A model generated the notes under the pieces. That model was given only the letters and a program-made list of their open reading frames with translations, was not told the DNA's origin and ran no database searches. From the NCBI RefSeq assembly GCF_900545795.1, contig NZ_URAR01000001.1, positions 299,267-363,266 of the forward strand: a stretch of 64,000 bases of DNA, written 5' to 3'. Origin of the DNA: an uncultured Veillonella sp. (GTDB lineage: Bacteria; Bacillota; Negativicutes; Veillonellales; Veillonellaceae). Shown here piece by piece: positions 44,135 to 53,381 of the stretch. The first letter of the stretch is position 1. Every line of letters starts with the position of its first letter. Made by a program: the position numbers and the translations under genes.

Positions 44135-45823
44135 TTAAATAGACCAAAAAGAGTCATGGAAGATAATTTTACGATACGTTTCAAATCGTAACCATTTATC
44201 ATGCCAAGCACCATCATGGACTACCTCGTCCTGTGCCGATTCACTGAGGAATTGCGCAAGCTCCTGAGCTGTATTTACTTGAATGGCAAAGCCACGACCA
44301 TTCACTACTGGCACATCATTGTATTCATAGGCTTCCAAGGCCTTTACATCTGCTAGTTTTCCTTCGCGCACTAATAGTGCCGCTTTATCGCGGACAACTA
44401 AAATATCAAAATTTGAAGGATAGGAATAACTAGCACCTTGTAATGGTAATTCATCTCCCAGTGTAAAGGTAGTGCGAGTTGGCCGAATTTTGTCCACCTT
44501 AAGGCCTTCTACATTATAATAGAATTCATCAAATACATCGCCGCGCGCTGTTATACCATTGCCTTCAAAAGTATGTTGCTCTGCCGCTGTACCAACGGCC
44601 TCCACTACACCACAAGCAGAAGTCATATTCGTGACGCGATTAATTAAGATGAGCTCGCCCATCGTCTTATGGCGACGGAATTCATCCATAACAACAGGCG
44701 CTTGGAAATGAAGTGTACAAAGAGCAATACCATTTTTAGTAAGCTCGGCAGTCGGTAGTTCAGCGCCCGTGTTCACATCAATTTGATACTGTATATCTGT
44801 CACTGTTCCTACCACTTGCTTAGTGCCAAGGCTCATTAAGTATTCCTGACCTGCTACTAATGGCTCATCATCCATCCAAAGAAGTTTCACACTAGCTGTT
44901 TGTGCCATACCAATGCCCGAATCTTTTACAAATACACTGCCCCGTGACACATCAATCTCACGGTCCAGCTGCAAAGTCAAGGGCTGACCAGGGCGTCCTA
45001 TGTCCACAGTCTCAAAGCCGACCATTAAGGACTGCACTTTACCAGACTCACCACTAGGCAATACTGTGACTGTGTCGCCTACAGCAATTGTGCCAGCTTC
45101 TACTTGCCCTTGGAAACCGCGGAATGTATGATTCGGACGACATACCCTTTGCACAGGCATATAAAATCCATCTTCTGCCGTTCCCTTCGTATCCACCGTT
45201 TCTAAATAAGGCAAAATAGCTTGGCCCTTATACCATGGCATAGCCTCAGAGTACACCATAATATTATCACCTTCTGTAGCGGATACAGGAATCACAGTAT
45301 ATTGTTTTAATCCCACTTCTTTCGCAAGCTCTGCAATATCTTCTTCAATTTTACGGAATACATCTTCCTTATAACCAACAAGGTCCATTTTATTAACAGC
45401 AAACACAAAGGACTCAATGCCCATAAGCTCACAAATGCCTGCATGACGGCGCGTTTGCACTAAAATTCCCTGCGATGCATCCACTAAAATAATCGCCAAA
45501 TCAGCAAAGGATGCACCAACTGCCATATTGCGTGTGTATTCTTCATGCCCCGGTGTATCAGCTACAATAAAGCTCCGATTATCGGTTGTAAAGTAGCGAT
45601 ATGCTACATCAATAGTAATCCCTTGTTCTCGTTCTGCCATAAGGCCATCAAGCAATAGGGAATAATCAATGGCACCGCCACGACTTCCCACCTTACTTTC
45701 TAGCTCTAAGGCTTTTTTCTGATCTGCATATAATAATTTTGCTTCATATAAAATATGGCCAATCAAAGTAGATTTGCCATCATCTACAGAGCCACAAGTA
45801 ATAAATTTCAAAAGACCCTTCAT
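44135..45823 (-). CDS. cysN: Sulfate adenylyltransferase GTPase subunit, with C-terminal extension
   Basis: 562 residues; E. coli CysN has 475. It uses GTP hydrolysis to drive APS synthesis by CysD. The G domain is intact: GSVDDGKSTLIGHIL, DTPGHEEYTRNM and NKMDLVGY (about residues 147-154). Two beta-barrel domains follow to about 430. The final ~130 residues (starting near FDEFYYNVEGL) are not an APS kinase: there is no second P-loop. I do not recognise them. AGAGAGG precedes ATG 45823. It is 242 bases from cysD, with A-rich degenerate repeats in the gap. Confidence 0.92.
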   Translation of the reverse strand: MKGLLKFITCGSVDDGKSTLIGHILYEAKLLYADQKKALELESKVGSRGGAIDYSLLLDGLMAEREQGITIDVAYRYFTTDNRSFIVADTPGHEEYTRNMAVGASFADLAIILVDASQGILVQTRRHAGICELMGIESFVFAVNKMDLVGYKEDVFRKIEEDIAELAKEVGLKQYTVIPVSATEGDNIMVYSEAMPWYKGQAILPYLETVDTKGTAEDGFYMPVQRVCRPNHTFRGFQGQVEAGTIAVGDTVTVLPSGESGKVQSLMVGFETVDIGRPGQPLTLQLDREIDVSRGSVFVKDSGIGMAQTASVKLLWMDDEPLVAGQEYLMSLGTKQVVGTVTDIQYQIDVNTGAELPTAELTKNGIALCTLHFQAPVVMDEFRRHKTMGELILINRVTNMTSACGVVEAVGTAAEQHTFEGNGITARGDVFDEFYYNVEGLKVDKIRPTRTTFTLGDELPLQGASYSYPSNFDILVVRDKAALLVREGKLADVKALEAYEYNDVPVVNGRGFAIQVNTAQELAQFLSESAQDEVVHDGAWHDKWLRFETYRKIIFHDSFWSI

Positions 45824-45840
45824 TGCCTATCCTCTCTTTT

Positions 45841-46040
45841 CTCGTACTCATATGATGTTTTCAATTGCGACAATTTATAACTACTACTTCTATTGCTACT
45901 AAAGGCTTCGCAAGTCTCAATAAAGCTTGGCAAAACTAACTAAAAGCTCACTAAGGCAACTAAAATCTTTCACAAAACTGTCCATAAGTTTTGCCAACTA
46001 ATTAAAATCTTGCAAACTTTCACCCTACGATAGCCTCGCC
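45841..46040. repeat. Degenerate repeats between cysD and cysN
   Basis: AACTAAAAGCTC, AACTAAAATCTT and AATTAAAATCTT occur in loose succession with CAAAACT words. Copies are diverged and non-coding. They separate cysD from cysN, which are usually adjacent. Confidence 0.35.
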
Positions 46041-46065
46041 TAAAATAGATAGCATCTATCAATAG

Positions 46066-46965
46066 TTAGAAATAGCCTTCTCGTTTACGACGTTCCATGC
46101 TACCAGCCGCTTCATTGTCAATCACGCGAGTGGTGCGCTCCGATGAAACAGCGGATAGGGTTTCATCAATAATTTCATCCAAAGTAGTGGCCTCTGATTC
46201 TGTGCCACCAGTTAATGGATAACAGCCAAGAGTGCGGAAGCGAACTTTTTTATGCTCAATAGTCTCACCAGGAAGTAATTTAAAACGATTATCATCTACC
46301 ATGATAAGATTGCCATCGCGATATACGACTGGGCGTTCAGCAGCAAAATATAAAGATACGATATCGATATTTTCTCGTTTAATATATTGCCAAATATCCT
46401 TTTCAGTCCAATTAGACAGAGGGAATACGCGGATACTTTCCCCTTTGTTGATTTTAGCATTATATAATTTCCACATTTCAGGCCGTTGATTCTTAGGGTC
46501 CCACCCATGGGAGGCATTGCGGAAAGAGAAAATGCGTTCCTTAGCACGCGATTTCTCTTCATCGCGGCGACCGCCCCCAAAGGCAGCCGTGAAACCATAT
46601 TTATTTAGAGCCTGCTTTAAGGCTTGCGTTTTCATAATATCGGTATATGCTGCCCCATGGTCAAATGGATTGATGCCTTGTTTGACGCCGTCTTCATTGA
46701 TATATTCCAACATATCAAGGCCAAACTTTTTCGCCGTTTCATCGCGGAAGCGAATCATCTCTTTAAACTTCCAAGTTGTATTTACATGTAAAAAAGGAAA
46801 TGGTGGCTTTTCTGGATAAAATGCCTTGCGTGCTAAGTGAAGCATAACGGAACTATCCTTGCCAATAGAATAGAGCATAACAGGCTTTTCACATTGCGCT
46901 GCCACTTCGCGGATTATATATATGGCTTCCGCTTCTAATTCATCTAAATGGGAGTATTCACTCAT
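46066..46965 (-). CDS. cysD: Sulfate adenylyltransferase subunit 2
   Basis: 299 residues, the usual CysD length. The PP-loop YSIGKDSSVMLHLA (about residues 32-45) binds ATP. GGRRDEEKSRAKER and the LSNWTEKDIWQYI segment are conserved. With CysN it adenylates sulfate to APS. The C-terminus VIDNEAAGSMERRKREGYF is also canonical. It sits between the AprB-like gene and cysN in the sulfate locus. Confidence 0.97.
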   Translation of the reverse strand: MSEYSHLDELEAEAIYIIREVAAQCEKPVMLYSIGKDSSVMLHLARKAFYPEKPPFPFLHVNTTWKFKEMIRFRDETAKKFGLDMLEYINEDGVKQGINPFDHGAAYTDIMKTQALKQALNKYGFTAAFGGGRRDEEKSRAKERIFSFRNASHGWDPKNQRPEMWKLYNAKINKGESIRVFPLSNWTEKDIWQYIKRENIDIVSLYFAAERPVVYRDGNLIMVDDNRFKLLPGETIEHKKVRFRTLGCYPLTGGTESEATTLDEIIDETLSAVSSERTTRVIDNEAAGSMERRKREGYF

Positions 46966-47070
46966 TCTCTCTGCCTTCTTTCTCTCTCAATAATCAATCT
47001 AACGATTAATCCCTCTAATCATCACTTTTTGATTTTATTCTAATCTTAGTATCTCCGCATCATACAGAGT

Positions 47071-47385
47071 TTAATATTTATTTGACTCCTGAGCATTCAC
47101 GTCGATAGTTTTAACTTTCCCATCAGCACCTTCATACTGCCAATGCCAAATAGTTCCTTCTCGGCGCGCCTTCATGGTACCAGCTAAGCCTCCCATATCG
47201 GGCCCTAAAAAGTACGCAATAGCTCCTACCGGACATTCCTTAATACAAGCCATACAGCCCCAGCAATCCTTTGGATACGCCATATAGGCCTTATGTTGTT
47301 CATTCATTTGTGGAAGGCTACCAGGACAAATATTAAGGCAGCGCTCACAACCTACACAGGCTTTCTGATCAATTCTGATGCTCAT
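47071..47385 (-). CDS. aprB: AprB-like ferredoxin subunit of adenylylsulfate reductase
   Basis: 104 residues with two [4Fe-4S] motifs: CVGCERCLNICP (about residues 11-22) and CWGCMACIKECPVG (about 42-55). Dissimilatory AprB is about 150 residues, so this is the shorter form. It would pass electrons to the FAD of the AprA-like subunit, with which it overlaps by 17 bases. Its position next to cysD supports APS reduction rather than fumarate reduction. Confidence 0.82.
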   Translation of the reverse strand: MSIRIDQKACVGCERCLNICPGSLPQMNEQHKAYMAYPKDCWGCMACIKECPVGAIAYFLGPDMGGLAGTMKARREGTIWHWQYEGADGKVKTIDVNAQESNKY

Positions 47386-49267
47386 AATAGTCCTCCTTCA
47401 CTAATGGACGTAATTGTATATTCACTTGCCCATCTACCATAGTGGAATTTACATAGCAAAGCCAATCATCACTTGTATCTGGATAGTCTAAATTCTCTGC
47501 AAAACTATGCCAACGAGTTTCCTCTCGAGCCCCTAAATGAGCAATGAGCACCAGACAAACAGTCAAGCGTTCTTTAAGCTCATATATGTACATTAACTCC
47601 TGCATAGAAGAAGCTTGAAGATTTGGGAATAAATTCTGTATTTCCTCAATCCGCTGTTTGGCTCTACCTAACTGTTTATTATTAAATCGATAATAGGAGC
47701 CAATGCCTCCAGCATAACTATCCATGGCACGTTGCATGGCCTCTTCTAATTGCTCCGTTGTAAAAAGGGCCATGTCTTTAGCGTCTTTAGTAACTTGAAC
47801 ATCTTTATTAACTTTGGAGCTACGTAAAAAATATTCATATTCCTCTATCTGAGCCTGTGCTTGTTTAATCGTCTTCTCACTAGGCAAGTTAGTCTCTAAA
47901 AGGGCCTTATTTTCCCGCAATACAGCCTCTGATACATCGGTTAGAGCAGAATCCCTACTAATTGCTTTGGCACTAATTGAGTCTGCACGAGTTGACTCAG
48001 TACTAATTGATTCAATACTAGTTGATTCAATACTAGTTGATTTAATGCTAGTTTGTTCTAACTGTTCATTAATGCGTTTAGCAACCGCCAAGCCTGCAAT
48101 TTCACCTTCCGCCAAGGCGCCTGTAACATATTTTTGAGGACAACCACCGGCTACATCACCAGCAGCATATAAATTGTGAATTGTCGTTTCCCGATTCGTA
48201 TCTACCCAATAGCCACTCGCTGTATGACCGCCTACAATATAAGGCTCTGTTCCTTCAATCTCAACATTTTGATCCTTTGGACCATAACCTGACTCGAGCC
48301 ATTTTAATGTTTGACCTGGCGCCATATTTAAATAGGCCTTTAAAAGGTCCATATTTTGTTCACTTGTAATGCCTTCTGTAGCTAAATAACAAGGTCCTCG
48401 TCCATCTAATGTCTCCTTCACCGTGCCATAGAGACGTTGTGAAGTAGTTAAACCATATTTTGTTTCATACACTTCACCATGAGCATTCACTTGCTTTGCC
48501 CCTACACCTTGCGCAATGGTGCCCGTAGGAGCAATTGTATCCTTACAGCGAAGGGCAATAAAACGCATTTCAAAGGTTGTCATTTCAGCACCAGCATTGA
48601 TACCCATGGCAAAACCAGCCCCTGTATTGAAGGGCGAATACCACATTTTATGACGAGAAAAACCTGGATTATTTGGTCGATACAAACCCGCTGCGCCACC
48701 TGTAGCACAGATTACATACGGTGCATAAATCTCATAAGCTATGCCCTCACGCATGGAAAAGCCCACAGCACCCTTAATCATACCGTCTTCCACTAAATAA
48801 TCAGTCATTACTACATGTTCTAAAATATCTACATTATCTAGTGCCTGGGTGGCCTCCGCTAAAATAGGTTTAATATTTTCACCATTAATCTTAATATTGC
48901 GATTCCCACGGGCCATGTACTCGCCCTGTTCATCCTTTAAAATAACTAAACCTAAGTCTTCTAATGCTTTTGTTACACCATTAAGACGCTCACTCATAGT
49001 CAAAAGTAAATCTTGCCTTACGATGCCTGCTGCATCCTTAGTAGCATAGTCTACATAATCTTGCGGCTTGCGACCTTTTACAATATATGCGTTAAGCGCA
49101 TTAACGCCAGCAGCTAAGCAACCACTACGGCGAATAGCTGCTTTCTCGGCGATTACAATATGGGCCTTACTCTCCTTGCGAATGGTTAGAGCAGCATAAC
49201 AACCGGCTGTTCCCCCACCAATTATAAGCACATCTGTGTAAAGCCGTTTTCGTTTTAATCCCTTCAT
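47369..49267 (-). CDS. aprA: AprA-like adenylylsulfate reductase alpha subunit
   Basis: 632 residues of the fumarate reductase/AprA flavoprotein family. The N-terminal FAD site is LIIGGGTAGCYAAL (about residues 15-28), and a later ATGGAAGLYRPNN segment, a MRFIALR region and the AGDVAGGCPQKYVTGALAEG motif are intact. It should reduce APS to sulfite and AMP. Residues about 405-435 form a pentapeptide repeat (TSIES-like, six units) encoded by six 15-bp repeats at 47964-48053, in a linker before the helical C-terminal domain. AAGGAG precedes ATG 49267. Neighbouring cysD, cysN and sulfate transporter genes support the assignment over fumarate reductase or aspartate oxidase. Confidence 0.82.
   Translation of the reverse strand: MKGLKRKRLYTDVLIIGGGTAGCYAALTIRKESKAHIVIAEKAAIRRSGCLAAGVNALNAYIVKGRKPQDYVDYATKDAAGIVRQDLLLTMSERLNGVTKALEDLGLVILKDEQGEYMARGNRNIKINGENIKPILAEATQALDNVDILEHVVMTDYLVEDGMIKGAVGFSMREGIAYEIYAPYVICATGGAAGLYRPNNPGFSRHKMWYSPFNTGAGFAMGINAGAEMTTFEMRFIALRCKDTIAPTGTIAQGVGAKQVNAHGEVYETKYGLTTSQRLYGTVKETLDGRGPCYLATEGITSEQNMDLLKAYLNMAPGQTLKWLESGYGPKDQNVEIEGTEPYIVGGHTASGYWVDTNRETTIHNLYAAGDVAGGCPQKYVTGALAEGEIAGLAVAKRINEQLEQTSIKSTSIESTSIESISTESTRADSISAKAISRDSALTDVSEAVLRENKALLETNLPSEKTIKQAQAQIEEYEYFLRSSKVNKDVQVTKDAKDMALFTTEQLEEAMQRAMDSYAGGIGSYYRFNNKQLGRAKQRIEEIQNLFPNLQASSMQELMYIYELKERLTVCLVLIAHLGAREETRWHSFAENLDYPDTSDDWLCYVNSTMVDGQVNIQLRPLVKEDYYEHQN
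47964..48053. repeat. 15-bp coding minisatellite in the aprA-like gene
   Basis: Six contiguous 15-base units start at 47964, 47979, 47994, 48009, 48024 and 48039. Two central units are identical and the others differ at a few bases. The unit is a multiple of three, so copy-number change keeps the frame. Confidence 0.85.
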
Positions 49268-49333
49268 GAAAGTCTCCTTTTTTCTTTTCTCTTTCCCTAG
49301 TAACCTATAGTAAAAACCATTACTAAACCCAAG

Positions 49334-50407
49334 CTAAATATAGAATACTTGTCCTGGCTCTAATGCCTTATTCTTAGCAATATGCACATCACTATAACTA
49401 CACAAGAAGAGGCGATAAATAAGCACCTGTACTTCTTCACCCACTTTAAATGAATCAGCCTCTATAGGATGGTCTACTTCGATAGTATGCTCACCAATTT
49501 TAATGCGCATACTCAATCGAGTACCACGGAATGTGACAGCTTCTACCAGACCTCTTTCTACGGCGCTTAAATTATCATGTACCGCATCAGCCTTGTATAC
49601 AGCTACAAACTCAGGTCGAATAACAGCCCAATCAAAAGTCTCCTCTTTCTCAAACCCCTTTAATGTCTCATATTTCATGATAACGCTCGCCTTTCCCATA
49701 AAAGCAGCTACAAAAGGTGTTGCTGGCTCTCCATAAATAGCTTCAGGCGTTCCAAACTGTTCTACCCGTCCCGTATTGGTCACAATAATTCGATCGGCTA
49801 ACTCAACGGCTTCTTCTTGGTCGTGAGTAACAAAAATACTCGTAATACCGGATTTTTTAATCGTCTCCTTCAACCATTGACGAAGCTCCTGCTTTACCTT
49901 AGCATCAATGGCCGCAAAAGGTTCGTCCAATAATAATACCTTTGGCCTAGGCGCCAATGCTCTAGCAAAAGCCACGCGCTGGCGCTGACCACCAGATAAT
50001 TCCCCTGGATAACGTCCGCCTAAATCAGATAAGCCAATCAGTTCTGATAGCTCCTTCACACGAGCCTCTATCTTCTGTGGATCTTCCTTTTGCACGGTTA
50101 AACCAAAGGCAATATTGTCAAATACCGTCATATGCCGGAATAATGCGTAGTTTTGAAATACAAAGCCTATACCTCGCTTAGCTGGCACAATCTGATTCAC
50201 TCGTTTGCCACCAATATAAATGTCACCTGCATCAGGATGCTCTAGACCTGCTAGCATGCGTAAAATCGTAGTTTTTCCGCTCCCACTAGGCCCTAGCAAG
50301 GCAATAATTTCGCCTTCTTTTATTTGAAAATTTACATCCTTAGAGGCTTCAAAATTGCCATAGGATTTATAAATATTATTCATTTCTACGGCTTGGATTC
50401 CACTCAT
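49334..50407 (-). CDS. cysA: Sulfate/thiosulfate ABC transporter ATPase
   Basis: About 357 residues. Walker A GPSGSGKTT, the signature LSGGQRQRVAFARAL and Walker B VLLLDEP, followed by the THDQEEA switch histidine, make up the ABC domain (to about residue 235). A C-terminal regulatory TOBE-like domain follows. AGGTGG lies four bases before ATG 50407. The longer frame to 50473 would overlap cysW and has no ribosome-binding site, so I use the shorter form, close to the 365 residues of E. coli CysA. It energises the CysT-CysW channel. Confidence 0.94.
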   Translation of the reverse strand: MSGIQAVEMNNIYKSYGNFEASKDVNFQIKEGEIIALLGPSGSGKTTILRMLAGLEHPDAGDIYIGGKRVNQIVPAKRGIGFVFQNYALFRHMTVFDNIAFGLTVQKEDPQKIEARVKELSELIGLSDLGGRYPGELSGGQRQRVAFARALAPRPKVLLLDEPFAAIDAKVKQELRQWLKETIKKSGITSIFVTHDQEEAVELADRIIVTNTGRVEQFGTPEAIYGEPATPFVAAFMGKASVIMKYETLKGFEKEETFDWAVIRPEFVAVYKADAVHDNLSAVERGLVEAVTFRGTRLSMRIKIGEHTIEVDHPIEADSFKVGEEVQVLIYRLFLCSYSDVHIAKNKALEPGQVFYI

Positions 50408-50444
50408 CCAACCACCTAATCTCTCTTTTTTCTCTAAACTATGA

Positions 50445-51356
50445 TTAACCTCTACTATGGCGATGCTCCACATAAGTTCTTACTATTAAAAGGCAAATAG
50501 ATAAGAACACTAATAAAGAGGATGCTGCAAAGGCCGCTGTAATACTATCACCAGTAGCAGATAAATACAGTGCATCAATTTCCAAAGGCAAAGTAAAGGT
50601 ACTTCCTCTAGCCTTTGAAAGGGCGCTAACAGCACCAAATTCTCCCAAGGCTCTAGCCGAGCAAAGCAACACACCATATAAAAAGCCCCATTTAATCTGT
50701 GGAAAGGTAATCTTCCAAAATACAGTTAAACCAGAAGCGCCCATTAAAACAGCCGCTTCCTCCTCTTCTCGTCCATGAGTATGCATAATCGCAATAACTT
50801 CCCGAAATACAAAGGGCAAAGTAACAAAAATAGTAGCTAAAAATACCCCCGGAAGGGCAAAGACTACGCGCCAATTGGTGCCAAGCCATTGATTGATAGT
50901 ATCGATTATGCCATAACCCCAACCAATGCGACCAAAAACCATGATAAAGGCTAAGCCAGCAATAACGGGTGATACGGAAAAGGGTATATCAATCAATGTC
51001 ATTAACAGCTGCTTTCCTTTAAAATCAAATTTGCCAATAGCATAGGCTGCACATAATCCAAATAGACTGCTCACTATGACTGCCACTAAGGCAGCGCCTA
51101 AGGTTAAACCTAAAGCACTAAGCACATATTTGGTAGTAACCGCCTTAACATAGAAAGCTATTCCTTGTTGAAAGGAACTAACTAAGACAGTCATTAAAGG
51201 TAGTACTAGCATGACTAGAACAAATAAAACGCCTAGCGTAATAAGCAGGTACTCCATAAGTCGCGATTCCTTCGAACCATTCCATGCTGTTTCATCTGTT
51301 TTAGCCTGACTCTGGTTAATCGATGCCGCCATTACTTTATCTTCATATTTTGCCAT
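50445..51356 (-). CDS. cysW: Sulfate ABC transporter permease CysW
   Basis: 303 residues with six membrane helices after a polar N-terminal tail of about 30 residues. The ATPase-contacting EAA loop is visible as EEEEAAVLMGASGLTVFWKITFP (about residues 195-217, shown in part by AAVLMGASG and FWKITFP). ALGEFGAVSALS follows. It pairs with CysT. AGGAGG lies eight bases before the start, inside the last codons of cysT, leaving one base between the genes. Confidence 0.94.
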   Translation of the reverse strand: MAKYEDKVMAASINQSQAKTDETAWNGSKESRLMEYLLITLGVLFVLVMLVLPLMTVLVSSFQQGIAFYVKAVTTKYVLSALGLTLGAALVAVIVSSLFGLCAAYAIGKFDFKGKQLLMTLIDIPFSVSPVIAGLAFIMVFGRIGWGYGIIDTINQWLGTNWRVVFALPGVFLATIFVTLPFVFREVIAIMHTHGREEEEAAVLMGASGLTVFWKITFPQIKWGFLYGVLLCSARALGEFGAVSALSKARGSTFTLPLEIDALYLSATGDSITAAFAASSLLVFLSICLLIVRTYVEHRHSRG

Positions 51357-51357
51357 C

Positions 51358-52197
51358 TTATTGACCTCCTACGCGCTTTGCTTGTCTAAGCTGTAATAAA
51401 TTAATGCTTAAGAGTATCAAAAATGAAATGGCTAATAACAATACGGCCATAACGGTAGCCCCTTCATAGTCAATGTAGTTTAACTTCTGCATAATAACAT
51501 AGGATACTACTTGCGTATGTGCCTTCGCGCTATTCCCAGAAATATAGATTACACTGCCGTATTCACCAATCCCTCGTGCAAAGGCAAGGGCAAAGCCAGC
51601 TAAGCCAGCAGGTAAAATTTCAGGTAAAATAATGCGTCTAAATATAGTAAAACGACTCGCTCCTAGTACAGCGCCAGCTTCTTCATAAGAGCCATCAAGC
51701 TTACTCAATACAGGCTCTACCGCGCGAACTACAAAGGGGATGCCTACAAACACTAAAGCTATAATTATCCCCATTTTAGTATAAAGAAACGATATACCCA
51801 ATTTTGCTAAACCCGCCCCTATAAGCCCTGAATCAGAATACAATTTAGATAATGTTATCCCTGCCACAGCGGTTGGTAAAGCAAAAGGTAATTCAATTAA
51901 ACTGTCAATAATACGTCGTCCTGGAAAATCATAGCGCACTGAAATCCACGCCAGTATACAGCCAAATACTAGATTAATTCCAGCTGCTATAAAAGCAGTA
52001 GTTATACTCGTTACAAAGGCATGAAAGACTATAGGCTTGGCTAAAATCTCCCACATCTGAAGCGGTGACACTTGCAAGGCTAAACTAAAAATTGTGCCTA
52101 TAGGCAATAGTACAATCATAGATAAAATACTAATAGTGACCCCCATTGTAATTCCAAAACCAGGTAATAAACGAGGTCCCTTTTGTTTCTCTCTCAT
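51358..52197 (-). CDS. cysT: Sulfate ABC transporter permease CysT
   Basis: 279 residues, six membrane helices. The EAA loop EEAGAVLGASRFTIFRRIILP (seen at AGAVLGASR and FRRIILPE, about residues 175-195) and ARGIGEYGSVIYISGN are typical of CysT/CysU. It forms the membrane channel with CysW. It lies nine bases from sbp and one base from cysW, with no internal terminator. Confidence 0.94.
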   Translation of the reverse strand: MREKQKGPRLLPGFGITMGVTISILSMIVLLPIGTIFSLALQVSPLQMWEILAKPIVFHAFVTSITTAFIAAGINLVFGCILAWISVRYDFPGRRIIDSLIELPFALPTAVAGITLSKLYSDSGLIGAGLAKLGISFLYTKMGIIIALVFVGIPFVVRAVEPVLSKLDGSYEEAGAVLGASRFTIFRRIILPEILPAGLAGFALAFARGIGEYGSVIYISGNSAKAHTQVVSYVIMQKLNYIDYEGATVMAVLLLAISFLILLSINLLQLRQAKRVGGQ

Positions 52198-52205
52198 AGG
52201 CCCTC

Positions 52206-53228
52206 CTAATTATCTCGCAAGCTATCAAACAGAGCGCCATCTTCAAAGAAGCGCTCATACGCTTTTGGCCAGCCCCCAAAATCGCGAATCGTTACCATGC
52301 GGTTAGGCATAGGATATTTTGTTGCCACTTCTTGCATAATCTTGGGATTAGTCGGCCTAAATCCATACTGTGCAATTAAACGTTGGCTATTATCATCATA
52401 TAAATATTCTAAATACGCTTTAGCAATATCATAAGTACCACGTTTTTTAGCCAATTCAGATACAATGGCTACACTTGGCTCTGCCACAATGGATACACTA
52501 GGTATAATAATTTCATAGTCCCCTGGATGGTTGGCTACACTTTGAAGGGCCTCATTTTCCCAAGCTAGCAATACATCGCCTTGCTTATTCTCTACAAATG
52601 TCGTAGTTGCACCTCGCGCACCAGCATCCATAACAGCCACATTATTATAGAGCTTTCTTACATATGCTTCGCCAGCCTCATCATTCCATTGTGGGCCACT
52701 ACCATAAGCATAAGCAGCTAAAAAGATCCACGCAGCACCACCACTACTTTTAGGATCTGGTGCAATTAAACGCATACCAGGTGCTACCAAATCAGGCCAG
52801 TCTTTAATCCCCATAGGATTTCCTTTACGCACTAAAAATACAATGGTAGATGTATAAGGCGCCGAATAATTTGGCAATGCTTGCTCCCATTCGGGATCTA
52901 ACAAATGAACTTTTTGTAATAAATCCACATCTTGGGCTAAGGCTAAAGTGACTACATCTGCATCAAAGCCCTCTACCACCGCACGGGCTTGATTCCCTGA
53001 ACCACCATGTGATTGATGTACTACAACATCGTCCCCTGTTTTTGCCTTATAATACGCTTCAAAACTAGCATTATAAGCTTCATAAAATTCTCTCGTAGGA
53101 TCATAGGATACATTGATAATTTCTTTTGCGGAGTTGTTTCCATTCGCTCCATTAAAATGAATTACGCCCCCTAGTGCTGCCCCCACAGCCACTAAAGCAA
53201 TGAACATGACCCATCTCTTTTTTTGCAC
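52206..53228 (-). CDS. sbp: Periplasmic sulfate-binding protein
   Basis: 340 residues. A signal anchor or peptide (basic QKKRWV, hydrophobic to about residue 22) precedes the mature solute-binding fold. Signature segments are the SYDPTREFYEAYN block (about residues 41-53), QSHGGSGNQARAV (about 73-85), and the PDPKSSGGAAWIFLAAYAY region that contacts sulfate. It delivers sulfate to CysT-CysW-CysA. There is no lipobox cysteine, consistent with a soluble periplasmic protein in a diderm. Start is GTG at 53228, about six bases after AGGTGA. It is the first gene of the locus. Confidence 0.95.
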   Translation of the reverse strand: MQKKRWVMFIALVAVGAALGGVIHFNGANGNNSAKEIINVSYDPTREFYEAYNASFEAYYKAKTGDDVVVHQSHGGSGNQARAVVEGFDADVVTLALAQDVDLLQKVHLLDPEWEQALPNYSAPYTSTIVFLVRKGNPMGIKDWPDLVAPGMRLIAPDPKSSGGAAWIFLAAYAYGSGPQWNDEAGEAYVRKLYNNVAVMDAGARGATTTFVENKQGDVLLAWENEALQSVANHPGDYEIIIPSVSIVAEPSVAIVSELAKKRGTYDIAKAYLEYLYDDNSQRLIAQYGFRPTNPKIMQEVATKYPMPNRMVTIRDFGGWPKAYERFFEDGALFDSLRDN

Positions 53229-53352
53229 TGATTATCACCTCAATGACAGCGCGTATCTGCCTCTTCTTTCTCAATGAAGGAACATCTTAATTCCTATATT
53301 TTTAAAAGGAATTAATTGTAAAAAAATTAAAACATACATAAAACTGTCTGTT

Positions 53353-53381
53353 ATTGTAAAGTTTAAATCATACATTGTCAA
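53353..53381 (-). promoter_or_regulatory. Promoter of the sulfate locus
   Basis: On the minus strand TTGACA (53376-53381) and TACAAT (53353-53358) are separated by 17 bases, the strongest promoter match in the window. The predicted leader is about 118 bases and contains a TTAATTCC/GGAATTAA hairpin (about 53292-53320). Confidence 0.85.

Noticed and set aside
44135..45823. CysN-CysC bifunctional fusion
   Set aside because: The C-terminal extension lacks the APS kinase P-loop.
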